A DNA stretch of 48,388 bases from Candidatus Goldiibacteriota bacterium. GTDB lineage: Bacteria > Oederibacteriota > JAAXVQ01. The DNA lies in the NCBI GenBank assembly GCA_020052235.1, contig JAGVPM010000127.1, positions 1 to 48,388 on the forward strand. Reading direction: 5' to 3'. The translations under genes and the position numbers were made by a program. Below are positions 26,580-35,851 of the stretch, one piece after another (the first letter of the stretch is position 1; every line of letters begins with the position of its first letter). The notes under the pieces are model-generated. The model ran no database searches. It saw only the letters and a program-made list of their open reading frames with translations, and was not told where the DNA came from.

Positions 26580-28618
26580 TGCGCCTGCCTGAGTTGGTTT
26601 TAAAGGTTTCCCTCGCTCTGGTTTTCCTGCTGGTCGTTGCCAACCATGGTTTTTCACTTGAACGCCCCAATCGGCTGCGCGTCGGCGGTCCTTTGGCATT
26701 TGCCCCCTATGCTTATTTGGATGGAACCTATACGGGGTTTTCCGCGGATGTGGTGCAGGCCTTGGGTCAAAATTTGGCCATTGACAATGTTTTGTTCTAT
26801 CCCGCCACGCCCGGCGAAAATTGGCGCGCGTTGTCGGAAAACGAAGTGGATTGTTTGCATTGCATCCGGTATACGCCGTCGTTAAGCGCCACTTATATTT
26901 GGGCGGGAAGTTACTTGGATACCGCCTCGATGATATTTGTGCTAAACTCGTGTTTTGACATTTCACGTTTGCGCGATTTAAACGGGAAACGGGTGGCGGT
27001 GCTGGGCGATGATGCGGCCTACGAACGTTTCAAGAGCCTGCCGGATATTCAAGTGGTGCTGGTGGATTCCTTGGAAAAAGGCCTGGAGTATTTGCGTTCC
27101 GGCCGGGTGGACGCGTATGCCGGGGAGCGGTTGAGTACCCTGCGCTATTTAGGCGAGCATAAAAAACAAGCGCAGATTAAAATGATCGGTTCGGAAGTGG
27201 CGCACGCGCATTACGGATTGGTGGTTAAGAAGAACAAAGCTGCGCTGGCGCGGCGCCTCATTCAGGCGCTAAAGGATATGGAAACCTCCGGAGAACGGGA
27301 ACGGATTTTCCGGCAATGGTTCGGGGAAGAAATTCAGCCCCAAACGCCCTTATCGCGCCGGGTCATCCGTTGGGTTTTTGTTTTTGTGGGAGGCTCGTTG
27401 TTGGTGGCCATGATCGTGCTGGGCTGGAATCTGCTGCTGCAGCGTGAATTGGAACTAAAGGCGATTGCCGTTGAAAAAGCGCACCTGGATCAGGCCATTG
27501 CCGAGGAAAAAGGGCGTTTTGAAGCCATTGTACAATCCATGACCGAAGGGTTGATGCTGGTGGATCCCCAAGGCCGCATTGCTTTTGTTAATGCCCGGGG
27601 CGCGCAATACTTGGGACGGCAGATCGATGACTTGCTGGGAAAACCGTTGTCGGCCTTAAAGGAATATTTATTGGGAGTCGTCAAGGACCCGGAATTGCTT
27701 ACCCGTAAATTGGAACACGCCGAGAGTTATCCGACCCGGCCGAACGTGATTGAATACCATATTGTTACTACGCGGCGTACGGACATGCGCTTGAAAGTAT
27801 TCCCGGTGAGCGATCCCAAGGGGGAATTTGCCGGGCGGGGTGTTTTAATCGAGGATATGACCCACGAACGCGAGATTGAACGCATTAAATCGGAATTTGT
27901 TTCCATCGCCAGCCACGAGTTGCGGACGCCCATGACCAGCATCCTGGGGTTTTCCGAGATTATACTTACCCAGGAATTGCCGGCGGAATTGGGACGGCGG
28001 TACACCGAACAAATCCATAAAGAAGCGGAGCGGTTGACCCGGATTCTTAACGATATGCTGGATATCAGTTACCTGGAAAGCGGCGAAGGCATATTGGATA
28101 AAAAACAAATCAAGATATCCGGGTTGGTTCAGGATGTGGTGAATGCGTTTCACGCCCAATTAAAGGACCGGCGCGAAATTCATATTGCGGTTCAATCCCA
28201 GGTGGAAACTCTGCCTGGGGACCGGGACAAATTGACGCAGGTACTGTGGAATTTGCTCTCCAATGCGGATAAATATTCTCTGCCCGGAAAAGAGATACGG
28301 ATCGAAATCGCACAGCATGAAACCTTAAATCCCCAATGGGAAATTCCGGCGGATGAGAGCGAAAATTTATTGCCGTTGCTGGAAATACGCGTAGTCGATT
28401 TTGGGCAGGGAATTCCGGCGGATCAATTATCCCTGATTTTTATTCCGTTTCACCGCGTTGAGACCGCGGTGCATACGATTCGGGGAACAGGGTTGGGTTT
28501 GGCGATCGTCAAACGCATTGTGGAAGCGCACGGAGGAAGGGTGTGGGCCTGGAGTGAATTGGGACAGCAAACCGTTTTTACGGTGCTGCTGCCCATCCGG
28601 CCCCAGCCTGTACTCTAA
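26576..28618 (+). CDS. Membrane histidine kinase with periplasmic solute-binding sensor domain
   Basis: A 680-residue sensor kinase, translationally coupled to the KaiC-receiver gene (ATGA). Order: signal/anchor (8-25), periplasmic type 3 solute-binding domain (about 32-255, with LRVGGPLAFAPYAYLDG and GFSADVVQAL), membrane segment (about 263-285), short coiled coil, PAS (about 300-420), HisKA with ASHELRTPMTSI (His447, Glu448), and HATPase with NLLSNADKYS, DFGQGIPADQ and GTGLGLAIV. The sensor domain should bind an amino acid or similar small molecule. The normal H-box predicts full autokinase activity. The REC domain of the preceding gene is the obvious target. Confidence 0.94.
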   Translation: MMRLPELVLKVSLALVFLLVVANHGFSLERPNRLRVGGPLAFAPYAYLDGTYTGFSADVVQALGQNLAIDNVLFYPATPGENWRALSENEVDCLHCIRYTPSLSATYIWAGSYLDTASMIFVLNSCFDISRLRDLNGKRVAVLGDDAAYERFKSLPDIQVVLVDSLEKGLEYLRSGRVDAYAGERLSTLRYLGEHKKQAQIKMIGSEVAHAHYGLVVKKNKAALARRLIQALKDMETSGERERIFRQWFGEEIQPQTPLSRRVIRWVFVFVGGSLLVAMIVLGWNLLLQRELELKAIAVEKAHLDQAIAEEKGRFEAIVQSMTEGLMLVDPQGRIAFVNARGAQYLGRQIDDLLGKPLSALKEYLLGVVKDPELLTRKLEHAESYPTRPNVIEYHIVTTRRTDMRLKVFPVSDPKGEFAGRGVLIEDMTHEREIERIKSEFVSIASHELRTPMTSILGFSEIILTQELPAELGRRYTEQIHKEAERLTRILNDMLDISYLESGEGILDKKQIKISGLVQDVVNAFHAQLKDRREIHIAVQSQVETLPGDRDKLTQVLWNLLSNADKYSLPGKEIRIEIAQHETLNPQWEIPADESENLLPLLEIRVVDFGQGIPADQLSLIFIPFHRVETAVHTIRGTGLGLAIVKRIVEAHGGRVWAWSELGQQTVFTVLLPIRPQPVL

Positions 28619-28630
28619 GAGGGGGGTGTC

Positions 28631-30808
28631 ATGCTAAGGCTGATTACTTTTTTAGATCAACATCTGAATGATATGATCGCCGAAATGATAGGCGAATATG
28701 AAAAGAAGCTGGCGCGCTATCGCAGTGCGTCCCTGAGTGAAAAAGAAAATGTCCGCGAGGTAACCCGGCATAATTTACAGTTCATGCTGGAGTATTTTAA
28801 GGGAAAAAATGTTGAGCTGGATAAGTTTACCGCCGCCCTGGCGGAATTGGGCGAAAAACGCGCGCGGCAGGGGTTTCCCTTGGACGAATTATTGGAAACG
28901 TTCCACATTGCGCGCGCGGTTATTTATCGTTTTGTGAAAAAAGGATTTCAGAAAAATCGTGATTTACAGGTACGCCATTTGCTTGAATTTGACATGTTGC
29001 TGGGTGATTTATTCAACCGCATTGATTCCGGGGTCGCCAAGCCGTATTTGCAATTTCAAGAGAACATTATTCAAGCCCAGCAATCGTTTTTAAAGCATAA
29101 ATTTTCGAGTTTGTTCAAATTGGTGGAGGCGATTTCCAATAATTTGAACATTCAGGAGTTTTGTGAAATTCTTTTGGATTATTTGTGCCGGTTTTATGAC
29201 GTGAAAGTGTCGGCGATTTATTTAATGGATGAACGCAACCGGGAACTGTATCCGCAGCATGCCACCGGTTTGTCCCGGCGTTTTTTACGGGAACAGCGTT
29301 TTTCGATTACCGCCCAACCTTTTAAACAATGCTTGGACATTGGGCACGTCATAAGTTTATCCGACACCCCGTTTCATATGGATGATTTAATGATCCCGGT
29401 TCCGGAATTGGGAAAAAAAGAAAAACCGAATAACGCTGCCATGAAGAAAAACATCAAGAAAACGGAACCCAAAACCCCGGACACGCACCCGGGCTTTTCT
29501 TCCATTTACGCGCCTATGATTGGGCGGCAAAGAACCTACGGCGTGGTATCCCTGCATGCCTTGGAGATGAGGCGTTATTCCCAGATTGAATTGCAACAAC
29601 TGGAAACCTTGGCGCGCATTGTCGCCATTGCCCTGGAAAATGCCCGCTTTTACGATAATTTAATTGAAGAAAAAGGAAAGCTGGATGCCATTATTAATTC
29701 GGTGTCCGATGGTTTGATCCTGACTAATTTTCATGAGGAAATCGTTTTTATTAACGAACAAGCCGCTCATTATCTCCATGTACCGGCGCCCAAATTGGTG
29801 GGCGCTTCCGCTTCCTTGATTCCGGAGCGCCTGCTGGAAAATGCCAAGGAACCGCAAAGCATTCAAGCGGCGTATTTGCGCGCTTTGATGAACATCGTTG
29901 ATCATCCGGTGTTGGAATTTACATTATACCGTCCGGATGTGACGGACATCCGGCTGACTATGTTTCCGGTCAAGGATCGCGACCAGCGGTTTATCGGGCG
30001 CGGGTTGATCATAGAAGACATAAGCCGCGAAAAAGAAATCAACCGCATGAAATCGGAATTTGTGGCTATTGCCAGCCACACCATGCGCACGCCCATGACC
30101 AGCATTTTGGGTTTTGCCAGCTTGCTGGTGGAGCGCCAATTGCACGAATCCATTCAAACCAAATATCTCCAGAATATTTACCGGGAATCGCAGCGTTTGA
30201 TGAACATACTCAATGACATGCTTGATTTGGCCAACATTGAGGCAGGTAAGATTTCGTTAAAGTTGATGACCGTGGATGTGGCCAAGCTCGCGGCTGATGT
30301 GGTGCAGGAACTGCAGAAAAAAAACAAGCGTGCGTTGACCGTAAAATGTGCCGCTAAAATTCCCAAGATTATTGTGGATCCGGAAAAAATGCGGCAAATA
30401 TTCCAAAATTTATTGCAAAATTCACTGAAATATACTGAAGGAGCCATTCAGCTCAATATTACTCAATGGTTGGCGCCGAGGTTTAGGAATGGCTGGCATC
30501 GTTCCCATGTGATCCTGGATTCACCCGGATATTTTCCGGCGTTGGCCATCAGCCTGGAGGATCAGGGCGAAGGGATTCCGGCAGATCAATTGGATGATAT
30601 TTTCGAACCGTTCCATCGGGTTGAAAATGAAAAAACGCAAAAAATTTCCGGTTCGGGATTGGGGTTGACCATTGTGCGCTATTTGGTGGAAGCCCATGGC
30701 GGGAAGATTTGGGTGGAGATAAAATCAGGCAAGGGTAGTGTTTTTACGTTTATTCTTCCGCTTGAATTAACCCGGCCGGACCGGGATTTGGGCCGTTTGG
30801 CCAGTTAA
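28631..30808 (+). CDS. Cytoplasmic histidine kinase with RsbRD-like N-terminus, GAF and PAS domains
   Basis: A 725-residue soluble kinase starting 12 bases after the previous gene, with a strong GAGGGGGG ribosome site. The N-terminus (about 10-140) resembles the RsbRD_N helical domain: GFPLDELLETFHIARAVIYR. A GAF domain follows (about 160-335, with a Lys/Pro-rich insert near 260-290), then PAS (about 345-460), HisKA and HATPase (NLLQNSLKYT, EDQGEGIPADQ, GSGLGLTIV). The H-box reads ASHTMRTPMTSI: His483 is present, but the adjacent acidic residue is Thr484. That residue normally acts as the base in autophosphorylation, so activity may be reduced or biased. It probably integrates an internal signal with the membrane kinase upstream. 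Confidence 0.93.
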   Translation: MLRLITFLDQHLNDMIAEMIGEYEKKLARYRSASLSEKENVREVTRHNLQFMLEYFKGKNVELDKFTAALAELGEKRARQGFPLDELLETFHIARAVIYRFVKKGFQKNRDLQVRHLLEFDMLLGDLFNRIDSGVAKPYLQFQENIIQAQQSFLKHKFSSLFKLVEAISNNLNIQEFCEILLDYLCRFYDVKVSAIYLMDERNRELYPQHATGLSRRFLREQRFSITAQPFKQCLDIGHVISLSDTPFHMDDLMIPVPELGKKEKPNNAAMKKNIKKTEPKTPDTHPGFSSIYAPMIGRQRTYGVVSLHALEMRRYSQIELQQLETLARIVAIALENARFYDNLIEEKGKLDAIINSVSDGLILTNFHEEIVFINEQAAHYLHVPAPKLVGASASLIPERLLENAKEPQSIQAAYLRALMNIVDHPVLEFTLYRPDVTDIRLTMFPVKDRDQRFIGRGLIIEDISREKEINRMKSEFVAIASHTMRTPMTSILGFASLLVERQLHESIQTKYLQNIYRESQRLMNILNDMLDLANIEAGKISLKLMTVDVAKLAADVVQELQKKNKRALTVKCAAKIPKIIVDPEKMRQIFQNLLQNSLKYTEGAIQLNITQWLAPRFRNGWHRSHVILDSPGYFPALAISLEDQGEGIPADQLDDIFEPFHRVENEKTQKISGSGLGLTIVRYLVEAHGGKIWVEIKSGKGSVFTFILPLELTRPDRDLGRLAS

Positions 30809-31945
<1,137 letters not shown>

Positions 31946-31978
31946 ATCGTATTTTATTATTAAAAAGGAGCATGATTA

Positions 31979-32335
31979 ATGAAAACAGATATGATGATGG
32001 CAATGGGAACGACACCAGCTGGTTCCGGAGGAGCCGCAGGCGCTGCTGATCCTATGGCAGGTTTAATGTCATTACTGCCTTTGGTGCTGATTTTTGTACT
32101 TTTTTATGTGCTGTTCATTCTTCCCCAGCGCAAACAGCAAAAAAAGCATCAGGAGCTTTTAAAGGCTTTAAAAAAAGGCGATGAGGTTTTGACCACTGGG
32201 GGCATGTTTGGGACGATCGTTGGATTCAATGAAAGTGAAAATACCGTTTTTTTAAAATTGGGCGATAATAAAATTGAAATGCAGCGCGCGTCCATTGCGG
32301 GTTTGAGAAAGCCGTTTGTAGCCGAAAAAAAATGA
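31979..32335 (+). CDS. yajC: Sec translocase accessory subunit YajC
   Basis: A 118-residue protein with one membrane segment (about residues 28-50, LLPLVLIFVLFYVLFILPQRKQQKKH) and the cytoplasmic KKGDEVLTTGGMFGTIVGF block, both diagnostic of YajC. AAGGAG lies 9 bases before the ATG. YajC binds SecDF and the SecYEG channel. It follows tgt as in many genomes, but the expected secD and secF do not follow; galT does. Confidence 0.96.
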   Translation: MKTDMMMAMGTTPAGSGGAAGAADPMAGLMSLLPLVLIFVLFYVLFILPQRKQQKKHQELLKALKKGDEVLTTGGMFGTIVGFNESENTVFLKLGDNKIEMQRASIAGLRKPFVAEKK

Positions 32336-32391
32336 ATTTACCCGCGGCCCGCCGCAGGGTATAAAACCATTTCTAAAATCGGGAGCATCCG

Positions 32392-33387
32392 TTGTCTGAG
32401 CTAAGAAAAGATCCGATCACCGGCCGCTGGGTTGTATTTGCCACGGAATTTCGGCAAGCGCTCAACACCGCGCCTCAAAGCGGGACACCGGCCGGTTCGC
32501 TTTGTCCATTTTGCCCCGGACACGAGTCCTTGACCCCGCCGGAGATCATGGCACAGAGGCCGGCAAATTCCGTGGCCAATGATTCCAAGTGGGAAATTCG
32601 CGTCATCCCCAACAAATTCCCGGTTCTGCGCGTGGAAGGCCTTTTGGATTCGCATGGGGACGGCATGTATGACAGATTGAATGGCATAGGCGCCAACGAA
32701 ATATTGATCGAGAGTCCGGATCATCTGCACAATTTGGACAATTTGCCAATCGAGCATGGGGAACAGGTTTTGGGAATCTTGCGCGATCGGTTTATAGACC
32801 TCAAAAAAGACATTCGCATTCAATACATACAAGCCTTTAAAAACCACGGCGAATTTGCCGGCGCCAATGTTGCCCATCCCCATATACAAATGATCGGCTT
32901 GCCCATTGTCCCCAAAACGGTAGCGGATGAACTGGAAGGCGTGCGCCGTTATCATGCTTACCGCGGCCGCTGCATTTATTGCGACCTTATCCGCCAGGAC
33001 ACGCGCACACCGGAACGATTAATTTCCGAAAATGAATTTTTTATCGCCCTGGCTCCGTATGCTTCCCGCGTTCCGTTTGAAACTTGGATTTTGCCCAAGC
33101 AGCATCATGCGGATTTTACGGGCTTGGGGAAATCGGAATTGCGCGCCTGTGTGAGGATCATGCAGGAAGTTTTAACGCGGTATCAGCGGGTATTGAAAGA
33201 TCCTGCCTACAATTGGGTCTTGCATACGGCGCCTTTTCAAACCGCAGATGCCCATTTGTATCATTGGCACATTGAACTTATTCCCAGGTTGGCCCGCTTT
33301 ACGGGTTTTGAATGGGGAACTGATTATTATATTAATCCCACCTTGCCTGAGGATGCAGCGCGTTTTTTACGTGAAGCGAGTATTTAA
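32392..33387 (+). CDS. galT: Galactose-1-phosphate uridylyltransferase
   Basis: A 331-residue enzyme of the GalT/HIT-like family, starting at TTG 32392 six bases after GGGAG. N-terminus LRKDPITGRWVVFA is typical. Zinc-binding CPFCPGHE, the active-site AHPHIQMIGLP (His-Pro-His nucleophile loop), and the late HWHIELIPR are all present, with a second CIYC pair near residue 200. It moves UMP from UDP-glucose to galactose-1-phosphate, or acts on another sugar-1-phosphate. No other Leloir gene is adjacent. With two GT-C enzymes in the window, a role in sugar-nucleotide supply for envelope glycans is plausible. Confidence 0.93.
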   Translation: MSELRKDPITGRWVVFATEFRQALNTAPQSGTPAGSLCPFCPGHESLTPPEIMAQRPANSVANDSKWEIRVIPNKFPVLRVEGLLDSHGDGMYDRLNGIGANEILIESPDHLHNLDNLPIEHGEQVLGILRDRFIDLKKDIRIQYIQAFKNHGEFAGANVAHPHIQMIGLPIVPKTVADELEGVRRYHAYRGRCIYCDLIRQDTRTPERLISENEFFIALAPYASRVPFETWILPKQHHADFTGLGKSELRACVRIMQEVLTRYQRVLKDPAYNWVLHTAPFQTADAHLYHWHIELIPRLARFTGFEWGTDYYINPTLPEDAARFLREASI

Positions 33388-33388
33388 C

Positions 33389-35011
33389 ATGAAGCGTTTT
33401 TTCAGATGGTCTGGATGGCTGGTGGTTTTGGGGCTGTGCACCCAAGCGTGGGCCGCACTGCAACCACAGGAATTTGATGAGTTGTATTACACGTATGCCG
33501 TCAATCCCCAGCCCCACCGGCTCACCGAAGCCTTGGATTATTATATTCACGTCACAGGCACGGCGGGCGGGAGCCAGGATAAGGACTATCGCTTGTATGT
33601 CGCCTCGCGCGCGCGTTTTTTTGCCGTTTTGGCCGCAACCAATCCGGCTGTTTTACACCATGCGGAGTCTCTATTTCCTCAATCGTATTGGGCGCAAAAA
33701 AGAATATTGCTTGAAATATTTAAGCGTTCCAAAGACCCCGGAGTGACGGCCGGTTTAAACCATTGGGCGCAGTTGGAAGAGGATGATGACCGGCGTTTGA
33801 TGCTGGAACAGGCCGCTTTGGCCGGGAATGCTGCGCCGGAAGTTATTCTGGAAAAGCCGGCGGTGAATCCCGGCATACTGGAAGAGCAATGGGCGGTTTT
33901 TTTTGCCACGGGAAACACTGCGGTTGTCCAGGCCAGCCTGAGAAGCTTTCAGGCAGACGCATCTGCGGCAACGAATTCGATCAACGCGCAAGGGGAGTTT
34001 ATCAACCAGGGCAGCACCGTATTTAAGGAACGGATTTGGGAAAAATTGGAGCAATACAGTTCGGTTTATCCCGCGGTCCGTTTGACCCTGCAAACAGAGA
34101 TCGGCAGGCAGATTTTTTCCGAAGAAAATCAAAAGAAAATAGTCGGGATGTTGGCCTGGCAAAATTTGGAAGCGGGAGATGCGGCGCACAGTCAGGCCTT
34201 GATGCCGTTTTTAGAAAACGATTGGAAACTTAATTCCGAAAAGCTGAATTATTACCGCGGAGCCTTGGCGGTTTTAAATGATCGGCCGGATGAAACCCGC
34301 GATTGGGTGGGGAAATTATCCGCTGCCGAGCCTATGTGGGCTGAACGTTTGCTGGCTTGGGAAGCCTATTGGAAATACAAGAAAATCCGCGCCACCCTAA
34401 CCGAGAGCGAACCGCAACCCGGCGGGGAAAAATACGCCCGGCAATGCGCGCAATACTTAAAAACGTTAAAATCATTTCTTACCTATGAGTCTTTGACAAT
34501 GATTCCGCAGATGATTGCCGGCGATGAAAAAATTATGGTGCGGCAACAAGTGAAACGCGTTTCTTTGCCGGATGACTATAAAGGTTGGCAACGTGAAGGG
34601 GTGAATCAATCCGCTTGGAAGATAGAGCAGGATAAATTTTTCCTCTGGACGGAGCGAAACCAACAATGGACCGAAATACGAAATCAGCGGGTACGGGAGA
34701 AAATCGTCAATGCCTATACGCTGAACCGTTGGTACGATTTTTTAAGCCGACAAATACCCAAAACCTACCGGGAATTGAAGAATTCCGGGGAAGAATGGGT
34801 TGCACTGCACTATGAAACGGATGCCCTGGAATCGTTCAGCCTGTGGGATGATGCCTATGGTCCGGTATTTCCAAGCACCGGCGTTTTTAAGACTGAAATC
34901 ACAATAGAATTGAATAAAGGGAACGGCCAATTGCAGCGCATTGAAATCTTTGTGCCCAATATCGTCTCAGGGCGTTCAATTCAGATCGAGAAAATTTATT
35001 TCAATCAATAA
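33389..35011 (+). CDS. Exported protein of unknown function
   Basis: A 540-residue protein from the ATG at 33389, one base after the galT stop. The longer frame from 33248 runs inside galT and is unlikely. A clear signal peptide (residues 1-24, cleavage after WA A) is followed by a mostly helical, acidic, repeat-poor chain with many Trp and Glu residues. The last 100 residues turn strand-like (VALHYETDALESF ... IEIFVPNIVSGRSIQIEKIYFNQ). No known domain is recognised. The position after galT suggests an envelope role, but nothing more can be said. Confidence 0.75.
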   Translation: MKRFFRWSGWLVVLGLCTQAWAALQPQEFDELYYTYAVNPQPHRLTEALDYYIHVTGTAGGSQDKDYRLYVASRARFFAVLAATNPAVLHHAESLFPQSYWAQKRILLEIFKRSKDPGVTAGLNHWAQLEEDDDRRLMLEQAALAGNAAPEVILEKPAVNPGILEEQWAVFFATGNTAVVQASLRSFQADASAATNSINAQGEFINQGSTVFKERIWEKLEQYSSVYPAVRLTLQTEIGRQIFSEENQKKIVGMLAWQNLEAGDAAHSQALMPFLENDWKLNSEKLNYYRGALAVLNDRPDETRDWVGKLSAAEPMWAERLLAWEAYWKYKKIRATLTESEPQPGGEKYARQCAQYLKTLKSFLTYESLTMIPQMIAGDEKIMVRQQVKRVSLPDDYKGWQREGVNQSAWKIEQDKFFLWTERNQQWTEIRNQRVREKIVNAYTLNRWYDFLSRQIPKTYRELKNSGEEWVALHYETDALESFSLWDDAYGPVFPSTGVFKTEITIELNKGNGQLQRIEIFVPNIVSGRSIQIEKIYFNQ

Positions 35012-35017
35012 CCCACA

Positions 35018-35089
35018 TCACCGCAGAGACGCTGAGATCGCAGAGTGTTTTTTAAGTATTTTTTTGCGTCCTCTGCGCCTCTGCGGTGA
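35018..35089. repeat. Palindromic CCGCAGAG repeat, copy 2
   Basis: TCACCGCAGAGACGCTGAGATCGCAGAG on the left (35018-35045) is complementary to the CTCTGCGCCTCTGCGGTGA block ending at 35089, with a T-rich loop. It fills the gap between the converging exported-protein gene and the minus-strand PilZ gene, so its hairpin could terminate transcription from both sides. Confidence 0.85.
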
Positions 35090-35103
35090 AGGATATAAAA
35101 AGA

Positions 35104-35466
35104 TTACAGTGTTTTTTCCGGCTCATCCTGGATTTCATTAATAATGGTGTCCAAATCCGTCAAATGATTAATACTCAGCGGTGAAAGTTTTAAACCGCAG
35201 GTTGTACATTTTTTTTCAGCATCCCAGCGTTTCCATTGAATCTCACCATTGCCCTTAATGCGTTTAAACGGTTTCGGCAATTCAAGCACAAAATCAATGA
35301 CTTTTGAAGTAATGGAGTGAACAGGGTTGGGGAAACTGATTTTCATTCCGTTAATGCTGAGGTTATCAACCCGTCCCAGCATTTCAAAAGGTTGTGCTTG
35401 CGTGTCCAACCTGAAGCTAATGGGCAATTCAACCTCAACCCGGTCATTCAAGCGTTTGGCACTCAC
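35104..35466 (-). CDS. PilZ-domain cyclic di-GMP-binding protein
   Basis: A 120-residue single-domain protein on the minus strand, starting at GTG 35466 in a GTGA overlap with the small gene upstream. Both PilZ ligand motifs are present: RLNDR (RxxxR) at the N-terminus and NLSING ([D/N]xSxxG) about 30 residues later. The barrel strands follow (VIDFVLELP, GNGEIQWKRW). Two cysteines (CTTCGLKLS) near residue 88 are uncommon and could bind metal or sense redox state. It is a likely effector for the cyclic di-GMP made by the cyclase at 15567, paired with a DNA-binding-type protein. Confidence 0.88.
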   Translation of the reverse strand: MSAKRLNDRVEVELPISFRLDTQAQPFEMLGRVDNLSINGMKISFPNPVHSITSKVIDFVLELPKPFKRIKGNGEIQWKRWDAEKKCTTCGLKLSPLSINHLTDLDTIINEIQDEPEKTL

Positions 35467-35636
35467 CGTCTCGCCTCCTTTTTGGATACTTTTTTTATTT
35501 TTGAAGATACTCCAACATAGGATTCCAAAGCCTCGCGAATGATATAACTGACACTGCGGTTTTTCTCCTCGGAAATAAGCCTCAATTGATCGATTAAACG
35601 GGTTTCCTGATCGGAAATATAAAAATTGATAATCAT
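35463..35636 (-). CDS. Small ribbon-helix-helix (CopG/Arc-like) protein
   Basis: A 57-residue protein on the minus strand: it begins MIINFYISDQETRLIDQL, continues with a SVSYIIREALESYV helix and ends in a Lys-rich tail. A beta strand, then two helices with the N-terminal-capping S-V-S-Y-I-I-REALE pattern, is characteristic of CopG/Arc/MetJ-type DNA-binding proteins. A very strong AGGAGGGG site lies 7 bases before the ATG. The TGA overlaps the GTG of the PilZ gene, so the two are translationally coupled. It is shorter than most gene callers accept. Autoregulation through the AT-rich palindrome just upstream is plausible. No toxin gene accompanies it. Confidence 0.82.
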   Translation of the reverse strand: MIINFYISDQETRLIDQLRLISEEKNRSVSYIIREALESYVGVSSKIKKVSKKEARR

Positions 35637-35659
35637 AGTTCGTCCCCTCCTAATATAGG

Positions 35660-35689
35660 ATATTATAATATAATAAAATATAATATCAA
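35660..35689 (-). promoter_or_regulatory. Predicted promoter and operator of the RHH-PilZ operon
   Basis: On the minus strand a TTGATA -35 box (35684-35689) and a perfect TATAAT -10 box (35662-35667) are separated by 16 bases. The -10 box lies inside a perfect 12-base palindrome, ATATTATAATAT (35660-35671), and similar TATAATAT runs follow. Ribbon-helix-helix dimers commonly bind such short palindromic repeats, so this may be the operator. The start codon of the RHH gene is about 25 bases away. Confidence 0.6.
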
Positions 35690-35769
35690 CAAAAAAATAT
35701 CCCTCGCCGGTGCAAAAAACGCGGAAAATCGCCGGGATCTTTTTGGTTGTTTTTTGAAAGAAAATCGAT

Positions 35770-35846
35770 TATGGTAAGGGCCGATGAAGCGCCCTGCGCC
35801 GGCCAAACGAAGGCTCCCGGCGGGACAAGCCACAGGGTACTTGAGG
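35770..35846 (+). ncRNA. Structured leader upstream of the TPR-SPOR gene, possible riboswitch-like element
   Basis: Nested complementarity is evident. CCCTG (near 35793) pairs with CAGGG (near 35833), enclosing CGCCGG pairing with CCGGCG, and GGGC/GCCC can form a further stem 5' of it. The string GGCCAAAC ... GGGACAAGCCACAGGG recalls the conserved GGCAAACC ... GGGACGCAAAGCC of class I cyclic di-GMP riboswitches, but the match is imperfect and the P3 stem is absent. It sits directly in front of the ribosome site of the gene at 35852. Confidence 0.3.
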
Positions 35847-35851
35847 TAAAA

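Noticed and set aside
33248-33388. A longer start for the exported protein after galT
   Set aside because: The extension overlaps the conserved C-terminus of galT in another frame and precedes a normal signal peptide.
35463-35636. A toxin-antitoxin module based on the small ribbon-helix-helix protein
   Set aside because: The co-translated partner is a PilZ-domain protein with both ligand motifs, not a toxin family such as RelE, HicA or PIN.
35747-35851. An N-terminal extension of the TPR-SPOR protein from an ATG at 35747
   Set aside because: It lacks a ribosome site, places 35 polar residues before the signal peptide and runs through a structured leader. The ATG at 35852 has a good site.
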